Below are positions 40,614-48,982 of a DNA stretch of 64,000 nucleotides, in pieces (position 1 is the first letter of the stretch; every line of letters starts with the position of its first letter). This DNA comes from Thiobacillus sp. (GTDB lineage Bacteria; Pseudomonadota; Gammaproteobacteria; Burkholderiales; Thiobacillaceae): the NCBI GenBank assembly GCA_019459055.1, contig JAIBEI010000031.1, positions 1 to 64,000 on the forward strand. The letters run 5' to 3'. The position numbers and the translations under genes were made by a program. A model generated the notes under the pieces. It was not told where the DNA came from, did no database searches, and saw only the letters and a list, made by a program, of their open reading frames with translations.

Positions 40614-42947
40614 TCAGCGGATCGACAGGCGCTCGTCGATGATGCGCGGCGTGATGAAGATGATCAGCTCGGTCTTGCTGTTCTCCTTGGTAGTGGTCTT
40701 GAACAGATTGCCGAACACCGGCACATCGCCCAGCAGCGGCACTTTGTTTACGCTGGAGCTTTCGCCGCCGTCAAAAATGCCGCCCAGCACCAGGGTTTCG
40801 CCGTTGTTCACGCGTACCTGGGTCTTGATCCGTTTGGTATCGATTGCAGGATTGTCGCCAATGTTTGCAATATCGCGCACCGCATCTTTCTGCACTTCGA
40901 CGGTCAGGATGATCGCGTCGTTGTTGAGGATCTGCGGATCGACCAGCAAGCACAGGAAAGCATCCTTGAACGTCACCGTCGCGGGGGAGTTGGCCGTCCC
41001 GGGAGTGATGTACGGGATCTGTGTGCCATTCAGAATCACAGCCGGCTTTTGGTTGGACGTCATCACACGCGGATTGGATATCACCTTGCCCTTGTTATCC
41101 GCTTCGAGAGCACGCAACTCCAGGCTCAAAAGATTGCCATTGGCGAGATTCAGTAGGGACAAGGCCAGGTTGCCAGCACCGATAGCATCCGGCAACGCCT
41201 GACCCGAGCCAATCGCTGGCGCGCCGAGCGTCGCCCCGCCAATCTGGACGGGATCGACAAGTCCGTTGTTGATGACTTTGGACGCTTGAAAACCCAGGCG
41301 CGCGCCCAGATCTCGGCTCCAGCCATCGGTCGCCACCACCACCCGCGCCTCGATCATGACCTGGCGCGCCGGCACGTCCAGCCGTGCGAGCAGTTCGCGC
41401 ACTTCCTGAATCTTGCGTGCCGTGTCGGTGATGATCAGCGTGTTGGTTTTCAGATCATAGGTCGCACGGCCTCGCTTGGTCAGGACTTTCTGATCGTTCT
41501 CGCCCTTGCCCTGCTGCGAAGCCTGAGCCGCCGCTGCGCCGCCCAGCCCCTGCGCCTGCGCCGAACAGTTCACCGCGTTGTTGCCGGCGGAAGCGAGGAA
41601 GGCGCCGGATGCGAAGCCATACAGCATGGTTTGCGCTTCATCCGCCCGCATGTAGTTCATCTGGATGTATTCGGTGACCAGAGGCTCCAGATCGGCCACC
41701 GCAGAGCGGGCTTCATACTCGAGCTTCTCCTTGGCCATCAACTCGTCCTTGGGCGCGACCCAGATGACGTTGCCATCCCGGCGCTTGTCCAGGCCCTTGG
41801 TTTGCATGATGAGGTCGAGCGCCTGATCCCACGGCACGTCTTTCAGGCGCAGGGTGAGATTGCCGGTCACGGAGTCGCTGGCGATGATGTTGAGGCCGGT
41901 GAAGTCTGCGATGACCTGCAGCACCGAGCGCACTTCGACATTCTGGAAATTGAGCGAAAGTTTCTCGCCGGTGTACTTCACCTTGCCGTCAGCGGTTTTC
42001 TTCTGCGCATCGTCGCTCTGCTTGACTTCGACGATGAAGCTGTTGTCGGTCTGGTAGGCCGAATACTCCCAGCCGCCCTTGGGCTGAATCACCATGCGGG
42101 TGTTGTCGCCGAGGGCGTAGATTTCGATGACCTGCACCGGTGTGCCGTAATCGGCCACGTCCAGACGACGCTGCAGGGCCTTGGGCAGCTCGGTGCCGAT
42201 GAAGTCGACCACCACGCCGTTTGCCTGCTGACGGATGTTGATGCCCGCCTGCGCGTCGGACAGTGTGGTCACGATGCGTGCCTCGCCCGCGGCGCCACGT
42301 CGGAAATCGACATCGCGAATGCTGTGGCGCGCTGAGCCTGGCGCGGCTTCGGCAAAGCGTGGGCTGACATTCACCGGCGCCGCCCCGACGCCGGCATCGC
42401 CCAGCGCGATGAGCAGCGACTTGCCATCGATCCGGGCTTCGTATTCGACCGATTTGTTGAGGTTCAGCACCAGGCGCGTGCGCGTGCCGGCCTGCACCAC
42501 GTTCACGCTCGACAGCGGGCCGAGATTGGCCTCAACGGTATTGCGCCCCATGGCGTTGCCGGTGTCGGGGAGGTCGAGCGCGATGCGCGGCGGGTTGCCG
42601 ACGGTGAAACCGGCCGGGGTGGCGGTCAGCGCATTCTTCAGATTGACGCGCACCACGACCTTGCCGCCAGGCAGGGTCGTGGTCTCGACGCTTTGCACCG
42701 CGTTGCCGGTGGGCGGCACATCGGCAGCGCGCACCGCGAGCGGCAACGCCAAACCGGCGAGCAGGGCAATCCCGAGCAGATGACGGGTCATACGATCTTT
42801 CACGAGCTTCAGCTTGTAGAGCGAATGGGTAACGGCGCAGCCGTTGGGTACCCATCGGCCTCCCCCTTGCGGGGAGAAAGTCGGAGTCCCCTTATGGGAC
42901 ATTTTCTGGGCAATGCTACGTCCAATGGTTTTGGGCAATGCGTTCAT
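40614..42947 (-). CDS. pilQ: Type IV pilus secretin PilQ, with unusual N-terminal extension
   Basis: PilQ forms the outer-membrane ring through which the pilus passes. The product has AMIN domains (about 85-300), an STN/secretin short domain (ILQVIADFTGLNIIASDSV), a secretin N0/N1 region and the C-terminal secretin domain with VPLLGDVPVFGNLF. From the ATG at 42947, which has AGAGG six bases upstream, the protein is 777 residues, but a normal signal peptide (MTRHLLGIALLAGLALPLAVRA) only begins at residue 53 (42791). The 52-residue extension contains palindrome-like DNA (CCCCCTTGCGGGG), as if a short repeat had entered the 5' end in frame. The true start may be 42791 or 42803. Confidence 0.9.
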   Translation of the reverse strand: MNALPKTIGRSIAQKMSHKGTPTFSPQGGGRWVPNGCAVTHSLYKLKLVKDRMTRHLLGIALLAGLALPLAVRAADVPPTGNAVQSVETTTLPGGKVVVRVNLKNALTATPAGFTVGNPPRIALDLPDTGNAMGRNTVEANLGPLSSVNVVQAGTRTRLVLNLNKSVEYEARIDGKSLLIALGDAGVGAAPVNVSPRFAEAAPGSARHSIRDVDFRRGAAGEARIVTTLSDAQAGINIRQQANGVVVDFIGTELPKALQRRLDVADYGTPVQVIEIYALGDNTRMVIQPKGGWEYSAYQTDNSFIVEVKQSDDAQKKTADGKVKYTGEKLSLNFQNVEVRSVLQVIADFTGLNIIASDSVTGNLTLRLKDVPWDQALDLIMQTKGLDKRRDGNVIWVAPKDELMAKEKLEYEARSAVADLEPLVTEYIQMNYMRADEAQTMLYGFASGAFLASAGNNAVNCSAQAQGLGGAAAAQASQQGKGENDQKVLTKRGRATYDLKTNTLIITDTARKIQEVRELLARLDVPARQVMIEARVVVATDGWSRDLGARLGFQASKVINNGLVDPVQIGGATLGAPAIGSGQALPDAIGAGNLALSLLNLANGNLLSLELRALEADNKGKVISNPRVMTSNQKPAVILNGTQIPYITPGTANSPATVTFKDAFLCLLVDPQILNNDAIILTVEVQKDAVRDIANIGDNPAIDTKRIKTQVRVNNGETLVLGGIFDGGESSSVNKVPLLGDVPVFGNLFKTTTKENSKTELIIFITPRIIDERLSIR

Positions 42948-42977
42948 GTCAGCCTCTTTTAAAATCAGTGCTAAAGG

Positions 42978-43475
42978 TCATTCTTGCAAAAGCAGGGTGC
43001 TGGTGCGCTCGGACCAATCTCCGGCGCTATCCTGGACAATCTCACGCAAGCCCACTTCACCATCGCCGATCTGCGTGATGCGGCCGAAATTCTGCCCTAC
43101 GTAATTACCCTTTTTGACGTGGTAGATCGCGTTGTCCGGCGTTTTGATCACCGCATGGACCGTCCCTTGCCTGGACAGCATGCCCACCATTTTCAGGGTT
43201 TCCAGCGAGTAGGCCTCAAGCGGCTCTTTCGGGCGATTGAGGTCGGGCTGCATGCCGCCTCCGCCGCCGGTCGAGAGTTTTCTCGTCTTGAAGGGGTCGG
43301 GCAGGTCGAAGGCGTTGTAGGTGAACGGCTCATACACCTTGACCTGCGGCAGCGGCTCGATTTTTCCCTGCATATCCTTGCCAGTCTCGGCGACAAAGGT
43401 TTGTAGGTCGTCCATGCTTCCGCCGCCGCAGCCGGTCAGGCCCAACACAATGAGTAAGGTAGCCAGCCGCTTCAT
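42978..43475 (-). CDS. pilP: Type IV pilus assembly lipoprotein PilP
   Basis: PilP is an inner-membrane lipoprotein that links the PilMNO platform to the PilQ secretin. The 165-residue protein begins with the lipobox LTGC, then a flexible linker with FTYNAFDLPDPFKTRK (the conserved PilN/O-binding stretch) and a C-terminal beta domain (LETLKMVGMLSRQGTVHAVI, HVKKGNYVGQNFGRI). The ATG at 43475 overlaps the pilO stop. Confidence 0.93.
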   Translation of the reverse strand: MKRLATLLIVLGLTGCGGGSMDDLQTFVAETGKDMQGKIEPLPQVKVYEPFTYNAFDLPDPFKTRKLSTGGGGGMQPDLNRPKEPLEAYSLETLKMVGMLSRQGTVHAVIKTPDNAIYHVKKGNYVGQNFGRITQIGDGEVGLREIVQDSAGDWSERTSTLLLQE

Positions 43476-44098
43476 TTCTTCTGCTCCTTGGCTTGGGCTT
43501 GCTGTTTCCGGGCGATGACTTCCTCATCATCCAGATAACGGTACGTCTTGACGATGGCATCCATATTCAGCACGCCGTCCTTGGCGGGCTCCATGGCGAT
43601 GTCCTGCAAGGTGACGATGCGCGACAGCTTGGAAACGTCGCTGACAAAGGCCGCCACGTCGTGGTAACCGCCGGTGACTTTGACGCGAATCGGCGTTTCG
43701 GCATAGAACTCGGAAATGGTTTCGGCATCGGGCCTGAACAGGTCGAACTGCAGCCCGCGCCCCAGACCCGCCTGGTTGACATCGGTGATCAACGCATCCA
43801 TTTCCTGCTTGTTGGGCAATTGCTTCAGCAGTGCGCCGAAGGCCTGCTCGATGTCGGCCAACTGCTTGGTGTAAGCCTCCAGATTGATGGCCTGGTTTTT
43901 CTTGGTGGTGAACACGCTGCGCAGTTCGGTTTCCTTCTGCTTGGCCACTTCCAGCGTTTCCATCCCGCCACGCCAGTCGAACCACCAGCCTGCAATCACC
44001 AAGGCCACGCTGAGCAACGCAAGCGCCACCAGCTTGGTCGGCAGCGGCCAGTCGGCCAGCGTTTTCAGGTCGAGTTTGTTAAGGTCGCCCAGGGTCAT
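43472..44098 (-). CDS. pilO: Type IV pilus inner-membrane protein PilO
   Basis: PilO dimerises with PilN in the periplasm. The 208-residue protein has a short cytoplasmic start (MTLGDLNKLDLKTLADWPL), one membrane helix (LVALALLSVALVIAGWWF), a coiled coil (EVAKQKETELRSVFTTKKNQ) and a ferredoxin-like C-terminal domain (FDLFRPDAETISEFYAETPI). It overlaps pilN and pilP by four bases each, so the five pil genes are translationally coupled. Confidence 0.93.
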   Translation of the reverse strand: MTLGDLNKLDLKTLADWPLPTKLVALALLSVALVIAGWWFDWRGGMETLEVAKQKETELRSVFTTKKNQAINLEAYTKQLADIEQAFGALLKQLPNKQEMDALITDVNQAGLGRGLQFDLFRPDAETISEFYAETPIRVKVTGGYHDVAAFVSDVSKLSRIVTLQDIAMEPAKDGVLNMDAIVKTYRYLDDEEVIARKQQAQAKEQKK

Positions 44099-44673
44099 GC
44101 TTTACCCCCATTGTCTTTTGAGTCGTCCGCCTGCTGGCGGGTCTGCTTGACCGACAGCACAAATTCGTTGGCACGCAGATTGTTCACGGTGGCCGACTTG
44201 ATCTCGACCAGGTTGGCCGACTCGAACCAGGGCGAATCATTCAGGTTGCGCATCAGGGTGGAAACGCGCGCGCTCGACTGCGTATAGCCACTGATGGTCA
44301 CGATGTCACCCGCCTGCTTGAAGGACTTGAGATAAAGGCCGTCGGGCAGCAGGCGGATCATCTGGTCGAACAGGTGAACGACTTCGGTGCGATTGGATTG
44401 CAGGGTCTCGACGACCTGCTTGCGTTCCAGAAGCGCCTGTGTCTGTTCGCGGATTTTCTTGATTTCGCCGATCTGGACGTCGAGCTTGGCGATTTCCTGT
44501 TCGAGGAAGGCATTGCGCTCATCCTGCGCCGACTGGTTCGCAGCGATCACGCCATGCCCGAGGACAACGGCGATCACGCCCACTGCCACGGCAATGCCGA
44601 GCAGGAGGTTGAACTGACGGCGCCGCGCGGCACGTGCCAGTTCGCGATGGGGGAGTAGGTTAATGCGGATCAT
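44095..44673 (-). CDS. pilN: Type IV pilus inner-membrane protein PilN
   Basis: The 192-residue protein starts MIRINLLPHRELARAARRRQ, the conserved N-terminus that docks into PilM, then has one membrane helix (NLLLGIAVAVGVIAVVLGHG), a coiled coil with QIGEIKKIREQTQALLERKQ and the small periplasmic domain DGLYLKSFKQAGDIVTISGY. It works in the PilMNOP alignment complex. Confidence 0.94.
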   Translation of the reverse strand: MIRINLLPHRELARAARRRQFNLLLGIAVAVGVIAVVLGHGVIAANQSAQDERNAFLEQEIAKLDVQIGEIKKIREQTQALLERKQVVETLQSNRTEVVHLFDQMIRLLPDGLYLKSFKQAGDIVTISGYTQSSARVSTLMRNLNDSPWFESANLVEIKSATVNNLRANEFVLSVKQTRQQADDSKDNGGKA

Positions 44674-45758
44674 TGGGGGTCAAACCTCCGCATGGCGAGG
44701 CCGCAAGCGACAAAGAGGGAAGGCGCGTCGGCGGTCAGCGCCTGCGGCCGGATTTTAGGGCCGACTGCCATGTTGGCAAATGGATTGGCGACCATGGTCG
44801 GGGTGCCGGTGCGCTGCCCGACCACCTCATCGAGGCCGGGGATCATGGCGCCGCCACCGGCCAGCAGGATCTGATCGACCTTGCGATACTGGGTGGACGT
44901 GGTGAACAGCTGCAGGGCGCGTCCAATCTCCATCGCCAGGGTTTCGCTGTAGGGCTGCAACACTTCCATGTCGTAATTTTCGGGCAGGGTGCCTTTGCGC
45001 TTGGCGTTTTCGGCCTCTTCGCTGGTCATGCCGTAGCGGCGCGAAATTTCGTTGTTGAGCTGGTTGCCGCCAAAGCCGTGTTCGCGCAGGTAAACCGATT
45101 CGTTGTCGTGGAGAACATTGATATGCATGTTCTGCGCCCCCACATCGACAATCGCGACGGTCTGCCCGGCGCCGCTGCCCGGCAGCAGGTGGGCAATCTG
45201 TTCGTACGCGGTTTGCGTGGCGAAGGACTCGACATCCATGATCAGCGCCTTGAGGCCGGCCGCCTCGACCGCGGCCACGCGGTCTTCGACTTTTTCCTTG
45301 CGCGCGGCGGCGAGCAGAACCTGCACGTCGTCCGAGCTGCCGGGCGATTCGCCAAGCACCTGAAAGTCGAGATTCACCTCGTCGAGCGAGAAAGGAATGA
45401 CCTGATTGGCCTCGGCTTCCACCTGGTTTTCCAGATCGATGCCGCTCAGGCTGGCCGGCGCCAGGATCTTTTTGGTAATGACGGACGATGACGGCAGGGC
45501 GATCGCAACGTTCTTGACCCGCGTGCCCAGATTTTTCCAGGCGGTGCGCAGAGTGTCGGCCACCTGGTCGAGGTTGGCGATATTGCCGTCCATCACCGCA
45601 TCCTTGGGCAAAGGCTCGACGACATAGTGCTCCACTCGCAGCATGCCCTTGCCGGCATCGGACAGTTCCACCAGCTTGACCGCAGTCGTGCTGATGTCGA
45701 GTCCGATGATGGGCAGACCCTTGGCGGACAGCCAGTCCAGATTGATATTAAGGTGCAA
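44670..45758 (-). CDS. pilM: Type IV pilus actin-like protein PilM
   Basis: PilM is a cytoplasmic actin-fold ATP-binding protein that binds the PilN tail. The 362-residue protein has the phosphate-1 loop GLDISTTAVKLVEL, LPSSSVITKKILAPAS, VAIVDVGAQNMHINVLHD and the adenosine motif ILLAGGGAMIPGL. The start is a TTG at 45758 preceded by AAGGA at six bases; the next residues (HLNINLDWL) fit the family. It is the first gene of pilMNOPQ and is divergent from mrcA, the common proteobacterial arrangement. Confidence 0.94.
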   Translation of the reverse strand: MHLNINLDWLSAKGLPIIGLDISTTAVKLVELSDAGKGMLRVEHYVVEPLPKDAVMDGNIANLDQVADTLRTAWKNLGTRVKNVAIALPSSSVITKKILAPASLSGIDLENQVEAEANQVIPFSLDEVNLDFQVLGESPGSSDDVQVLLAAARKEKVEDRVAAVEAAGLKALIMDVESFATQTAYEQIAHLLPGSGAGQTVAIVDVGAQNMHINVLHDNESVYLREHGFGGNQLNNEISRRYGMTSEEAENAKRKGTLPENYDMEVLQPYSETLAMEIGRALQLFTTSTQYRKVDQILLAGGGAMIPGLDEVVGQRTGTPTMVANPFANMAVGPKIRPQALTADAPSLFVACGLAMRRFDPQ

Positions 45759-45948
45759 GAGTTTTCCTTTACGCTTCTGTGAGTTGGCGCTTTTTCTTGT
45801 TATTTTTTTTAGATGCTAGCAACAACACACGGTTTTTAACAGTTTTTTTCTTGCCGCACATCAAGAGTTGAACACCTGTGTCCAATTTCCAACACCACTA
45901 ACGCCTATAATCGGCGGAAACTTTAGGCATCGCATAGTAAGGAACCGG

Positions 45949-48336
45949 ATGTTTTCAAAATGGTGGCATTACGCACTGGCCCTGATCGTCAGCCTCGGCG
46001 TCGTCGGAACGGCGCTGGCCGGGTTGGCGGCTGCACTGATTTACCCCAACCTGCCGCCGCTTGAGGCGCTGACTGACTACCAGCCCAAGCTGCCGCTCCG
46101 CATCTTCACAGCCGACAACGCGCTGATCGGCGAATTCGGCGAGGAGCGCCGCGCCTTCATCGCCATCGACAAGGTGCCGGCCTATATGAAGCAGGCGATC
46201 ATTGCCGCCGAGGACGAACGTTTCTACACCCACGGCGGCGTCGATACCCTCGGCGTGCTGCGCGCGGCCGGCTCGAACCTGCTGTCCGGCGGCGCCAAGG
46301 AAGGCGCGTCGACCATCACCATGCAGGTGGCACGCAATTTCTTCCTGTCGAACGAAAAGACCTTCACCCGCAAATTGTCCGAAGCCATGCTGGCAATGAA
46401 GATCGAGCACAACCTGTCGAAGGACAAGATCCTCGAGCTGTACATCAACCAGATCTATCTCGGCCAGCGCGCCTACGGCTTCGAGGCCGCGGCGCGCACC
46501 TATTTCGGCAAGCCGATGCGCGAGCTGTCGCTGGCCGAGTTCGCCATGCTGGCGGGGCTACCGAAAGCGCCGTCGCGCTACAACCCGGTGGTTAATTTCC
46601 CGCGCGCCAAAGCACGTCAGGAATACGTGCTGGGGCGGATGCGCACGCTCAAGTTCATCGACCAGCCGACCTGGCAGGCCGCGGTCAAGCAGAAACTGGT
46701 GATCCGCCAAACGCGCCGGCAGGCCGACGTCAGTGCCGATTACGCCGCCGAAATGGTGCGTCAGGCCCTGTTCGAGAAATACGGCGAATCCATCTACAGC
46801 TCGGGCTACAAGGTAGTCACCACGCTGCGGCGCACCCGGCAAGCCGCCGCCAACCGTGCGGTATGGGAGGGCATCGCCGATTACGACCAACGCCACGGCT
46901 ACCGGGGCCCCGAAAACCAGATCGGTCTGCCCGCCGACAAGGTGCAACGCGAAGCGGCGATCGCCGACGCACTGGAAGACCTCGCCCCGGTGAGCGAAAT
47001 GCAGCCCGCGGTGGTGTTGAGCGCCTCCCCCAAACTGATCCGCGCGCAGTTGGGCGACGGCACGGTCGTCGACATTTCGGGCAGTTCGCTCAAGTGGGTG
47101 GCGAACTGGGCCGCCGGCAAAAAAGGCCGGCAACTCGCCCCCGGCGCGGTGGTGCGGGTACAGGCGGTTGGCAGCAAGCCGCAATGGCGGCTGGCGCAGC
47201 TGCCCGAGGTGGAGGCCGCGCTGGTCGCACTGGATCCCAAGGACGGCGCCATTACCGCGCTGGTCGGCGGATTTGACTTCCACCGCAACAAATTCAACCG
47301 CGTGACGCAAGCCTGGCGCCAGCCGGGATCGAGCTTCAAGCCGTTCATCTATTCCGCTGCGCTGGAAAAGGGCTACACGCCAGCCACCCTTATCGAGGAC
47401 GCGCCGCTGTCGGTGAGCGCCGAAGAAACCGGCGCCGCCGCATGGGAGCCCAAAAACTATGACGGCAGCACCAGCGGCCCGGTGCGCATGCGCACGGCGC
47501 TGACCAAGTCGCTCAACCTGGTCTCGGTACGCATTTTGCAGAGTATCGGCCCGCATTACGCACGCGACTACATCCGCCGCTTCGGCTTCGATCCGGCACG
47601 CCACCCGCCTTATCTCACCATGGCGCTGGGCGCGGGCAGCGTCACCCCGCTGCAGATGGCGGCGGCCTATAGCGTGTTCGCCAATGGTGGCTTCAGCGTC
47701 AATCCCTATCTGATCGACAAGGTGTTCGACAAGGACGGGCGCCTGCTGATGCAGGCCAACCCGCAGCAGGTCGGCGGCAGCGCGCCGCGCGTGATCGATC
47801 CGCGCAATGCCTGGCTGATGACCAGCATGATGCAGGACGTGGTGCGCTACGGCACCGCCGCACGCGCCAGCCGGTTGGGACGCAGTGACCTTGCCGGCAA
47901 GACCGGCACCACCAACGACGCACTTGACACCTGGTTCGCCGGTTACAACCCCGGCCTGGTGACGATCACCTGGATGGGCTACGACCAGCCGCGCTCGCTC
48001 GGGCGGCGCGAGACGGGTTCGCAATCCGCGCTGCCCATCTGGATGAACTTCATGGCCGCGGCACTCAAAAACATGCCGCAAAAAGGCTGGGAGATGCCCA
48101 GCGGCATCATCAGCGTAAAAATCGACCCGGCCACCGGCGCCCGGCCGAGCGAAACGGTGTGGGACACCGTGCTGGGCACGGCACTGGGGGTCGAGACACC
48201 CAGCATGGTGGAGCATTTCTATCAGGAGTTCCCGCCGCCCGAAGCGCCAGCCGCCGGCGGGGGCGATGGCCCGGGCAACTTCACCGAACCTGCAGCACCG
48301 TACGAACGCGCCGACCCCGAAACAACCCTGCCATGA
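45949..48336 (+). CDS. mrcA: Class A penicillin-binding protein 1A
   Basis: PBP1A polymerises and cross-links peptidoglycan. The 795-residue protein has a signal-anchor helix (ALALIVSLGVVGTALAG), a glycosyltransferase-51 domain with EDERFYTHGGVD, GASTITMQVARNFFL and ELYINQIYLG, an OB-like insert (about 300-440), and a transpeptidase domain with the catalytic serine in QPGSSFKPFIY (SxxK), SLN and KTGT. The ATG at 45949 has AAGGA upstream. The next gene overlaps its stop by four bases. Confidence 0.95.
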   Translation: MFSKWWHYALALIVSLGVVGTALAGLAAALIYPNLPPLEALTDYQPKLPLRIFTADNALIGEFGEERRAFIAIDKVPAYMKQAIIAAEDERFYTHGGVDTLGVLRAAGSNLLSGGAKEGASTITMQVARNFFLSNEKTFTRKLSEAMLAMKIEHNLSKDKILELYINQIYLGQRAYGFEAAARTYFGKPMRELSLAEFAMLAGLPKAPSRYNPVVNFPRAKARQEYVLGRMRTLKFIDQPTWQAAVKQKLVIRQTRRQADVSADYAAEMVRQALFEKYGESIYSSGYKVVTTLRRTRQAAANRAVWEGIADYDQRHGYRGPENQIGLPADKVQREAAIADALEDLAPVSEMQPAVVLSASPKLIRAQLGDGTVVDISGSSLKWVANWAAGKKGRQLAPGAVVRVQAVGSKPQWRLAQLPEVEAALVALDPKDGAITALVGGFDFHRNKFNRVTQAWRQPGSSFKPFIYSAALEKGYTPATLIEDAPLSVSAEETGAAAWEPKNYDGSTSGPVRMRTALTKSLNLVSVRILQSIGPHYARDYIRRFGFDPARHPPYLTMALGAGSVTPLQMAAAYSVFANGGFSVNPYLIDKVFDKDGRLLMQANPQQVGGSAPRVIDPRNAWLMTSMMQDVVRYGTAARASRLGRSDLAGKTGTTNDALDTWFAGYNPGLVTITWMGYDQPRSLGRRETGSQSALPIWMNFMAAALKNMPQKGWEMPSGIISVKIDPATGARPSETVWDTVLGTALGVETPSMVEHFYQEFPPPEAPAAGGGDGPGNFTEPAAPYERADPETTLP

Positions 48337-48908
48337 AGAATCAGGACATGCGCCGCCGCATTGCGCATGCGGCGGCGCGCATACTGGCCGAAGACGGCAG
48401 CCTCGATTACGGCAGCGCCAAGCGCAAGGCCGCACGCCAGCTGGGGGCGCCCGACAGCGGCAGCCTGCCCGACAACCAGCAGATCGAGGAAGCCCTGCGC
48501 AGCTACCAGGCGCTCTACCAGGCGGACGAGACGCGCGCGCAACTGGCGCTGCTGCGACAGGTCGCTATTGAGTACATGGAGCAGCTGGCCGATTTCGACC
48601 CCCACCTGACCGGCTCGGTGCTCAATGGCACCGCCGGACGCCACACCAGCATCACCCTGCAACTGTTCACCGACCAGCAGAAGGAAGTCGAATTTCTGCT
48701 GATGCGCATGACCACGCCTTACCTGGCCGCCGAACATCGCGCAGGGGACGCCCCCGGACGGATCTACCCCCGCTTTGTCGTCGACGATCCGCGCGCAACG
48801 GTCGAGATCATCGTCTATCCAGCTGCCGAACTGCGCGGCATGAAACGCCTGCAGGCCGACGGCAGCCCGCGGCGCGTGCGCCTGCCGCAGGTGCGGACCC
48901 TGACTTGA
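48333..48908 (+). CDS. Nucleotidyltransferase-like protein of unknown function
   Basis: The 191-residue protein has a basic helical N-terminus (MRRRIAHAAARILAEDGSLD; YGSAKRKAARQLGA) and a central stretch HLTGSVLNGTAGRHTSITLQ that recalls the opening of minimal nucleotidyltransferase domains (GS...G). Catalytic acids are not obvious: the usual GSxxxGxxxxxSDxDL has no clear DxD. The C-terminal region (ATVEIIVYPAAELRGMKRLQ) is conserved-looking. It is coupled to mrcA by an ATGA overlap, so a link to envelope growth is possible but unproven. Confidence 0.65.
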   Translation: MKNQDMRRRIAHAAARILAEDGSLDYGSAKRKAARQLGAPDSGSLPDNQQIEEALRSYQALYQADETRAQLALLRQVAIEYMEQLADFDPHLTGSVLNGTAGRHTSITLQLFTDQQKEVEFLLMRMTTPYLAAEHRAGDAPGRIYPRFVVDDPRATVEIIVYPAAELRGMKRLQADGSPRRVRLPQVRTLT

Positions 48909-48929
48909 CCACTCCAGCGCATCCCGCGC

Positions 48930-48945
48930 TGGCATGGAAGCTGCT
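48930..48945 (+). promoter_or_regulatory. Candidate sigma-54 promoter of the EpsB-type gene
   Basis: TGGCAT-GGAAG-CTGC differs from TGGCAC-N5-TTGC at two positions and keeps the GG/GC spacing. It lies 37 bases before the GTG start at 48983. Confidence 0.5.
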
Positions 48946-48982
48946 GATTGGCCTATACAGTATTCATAATGAGTAAACGGCC

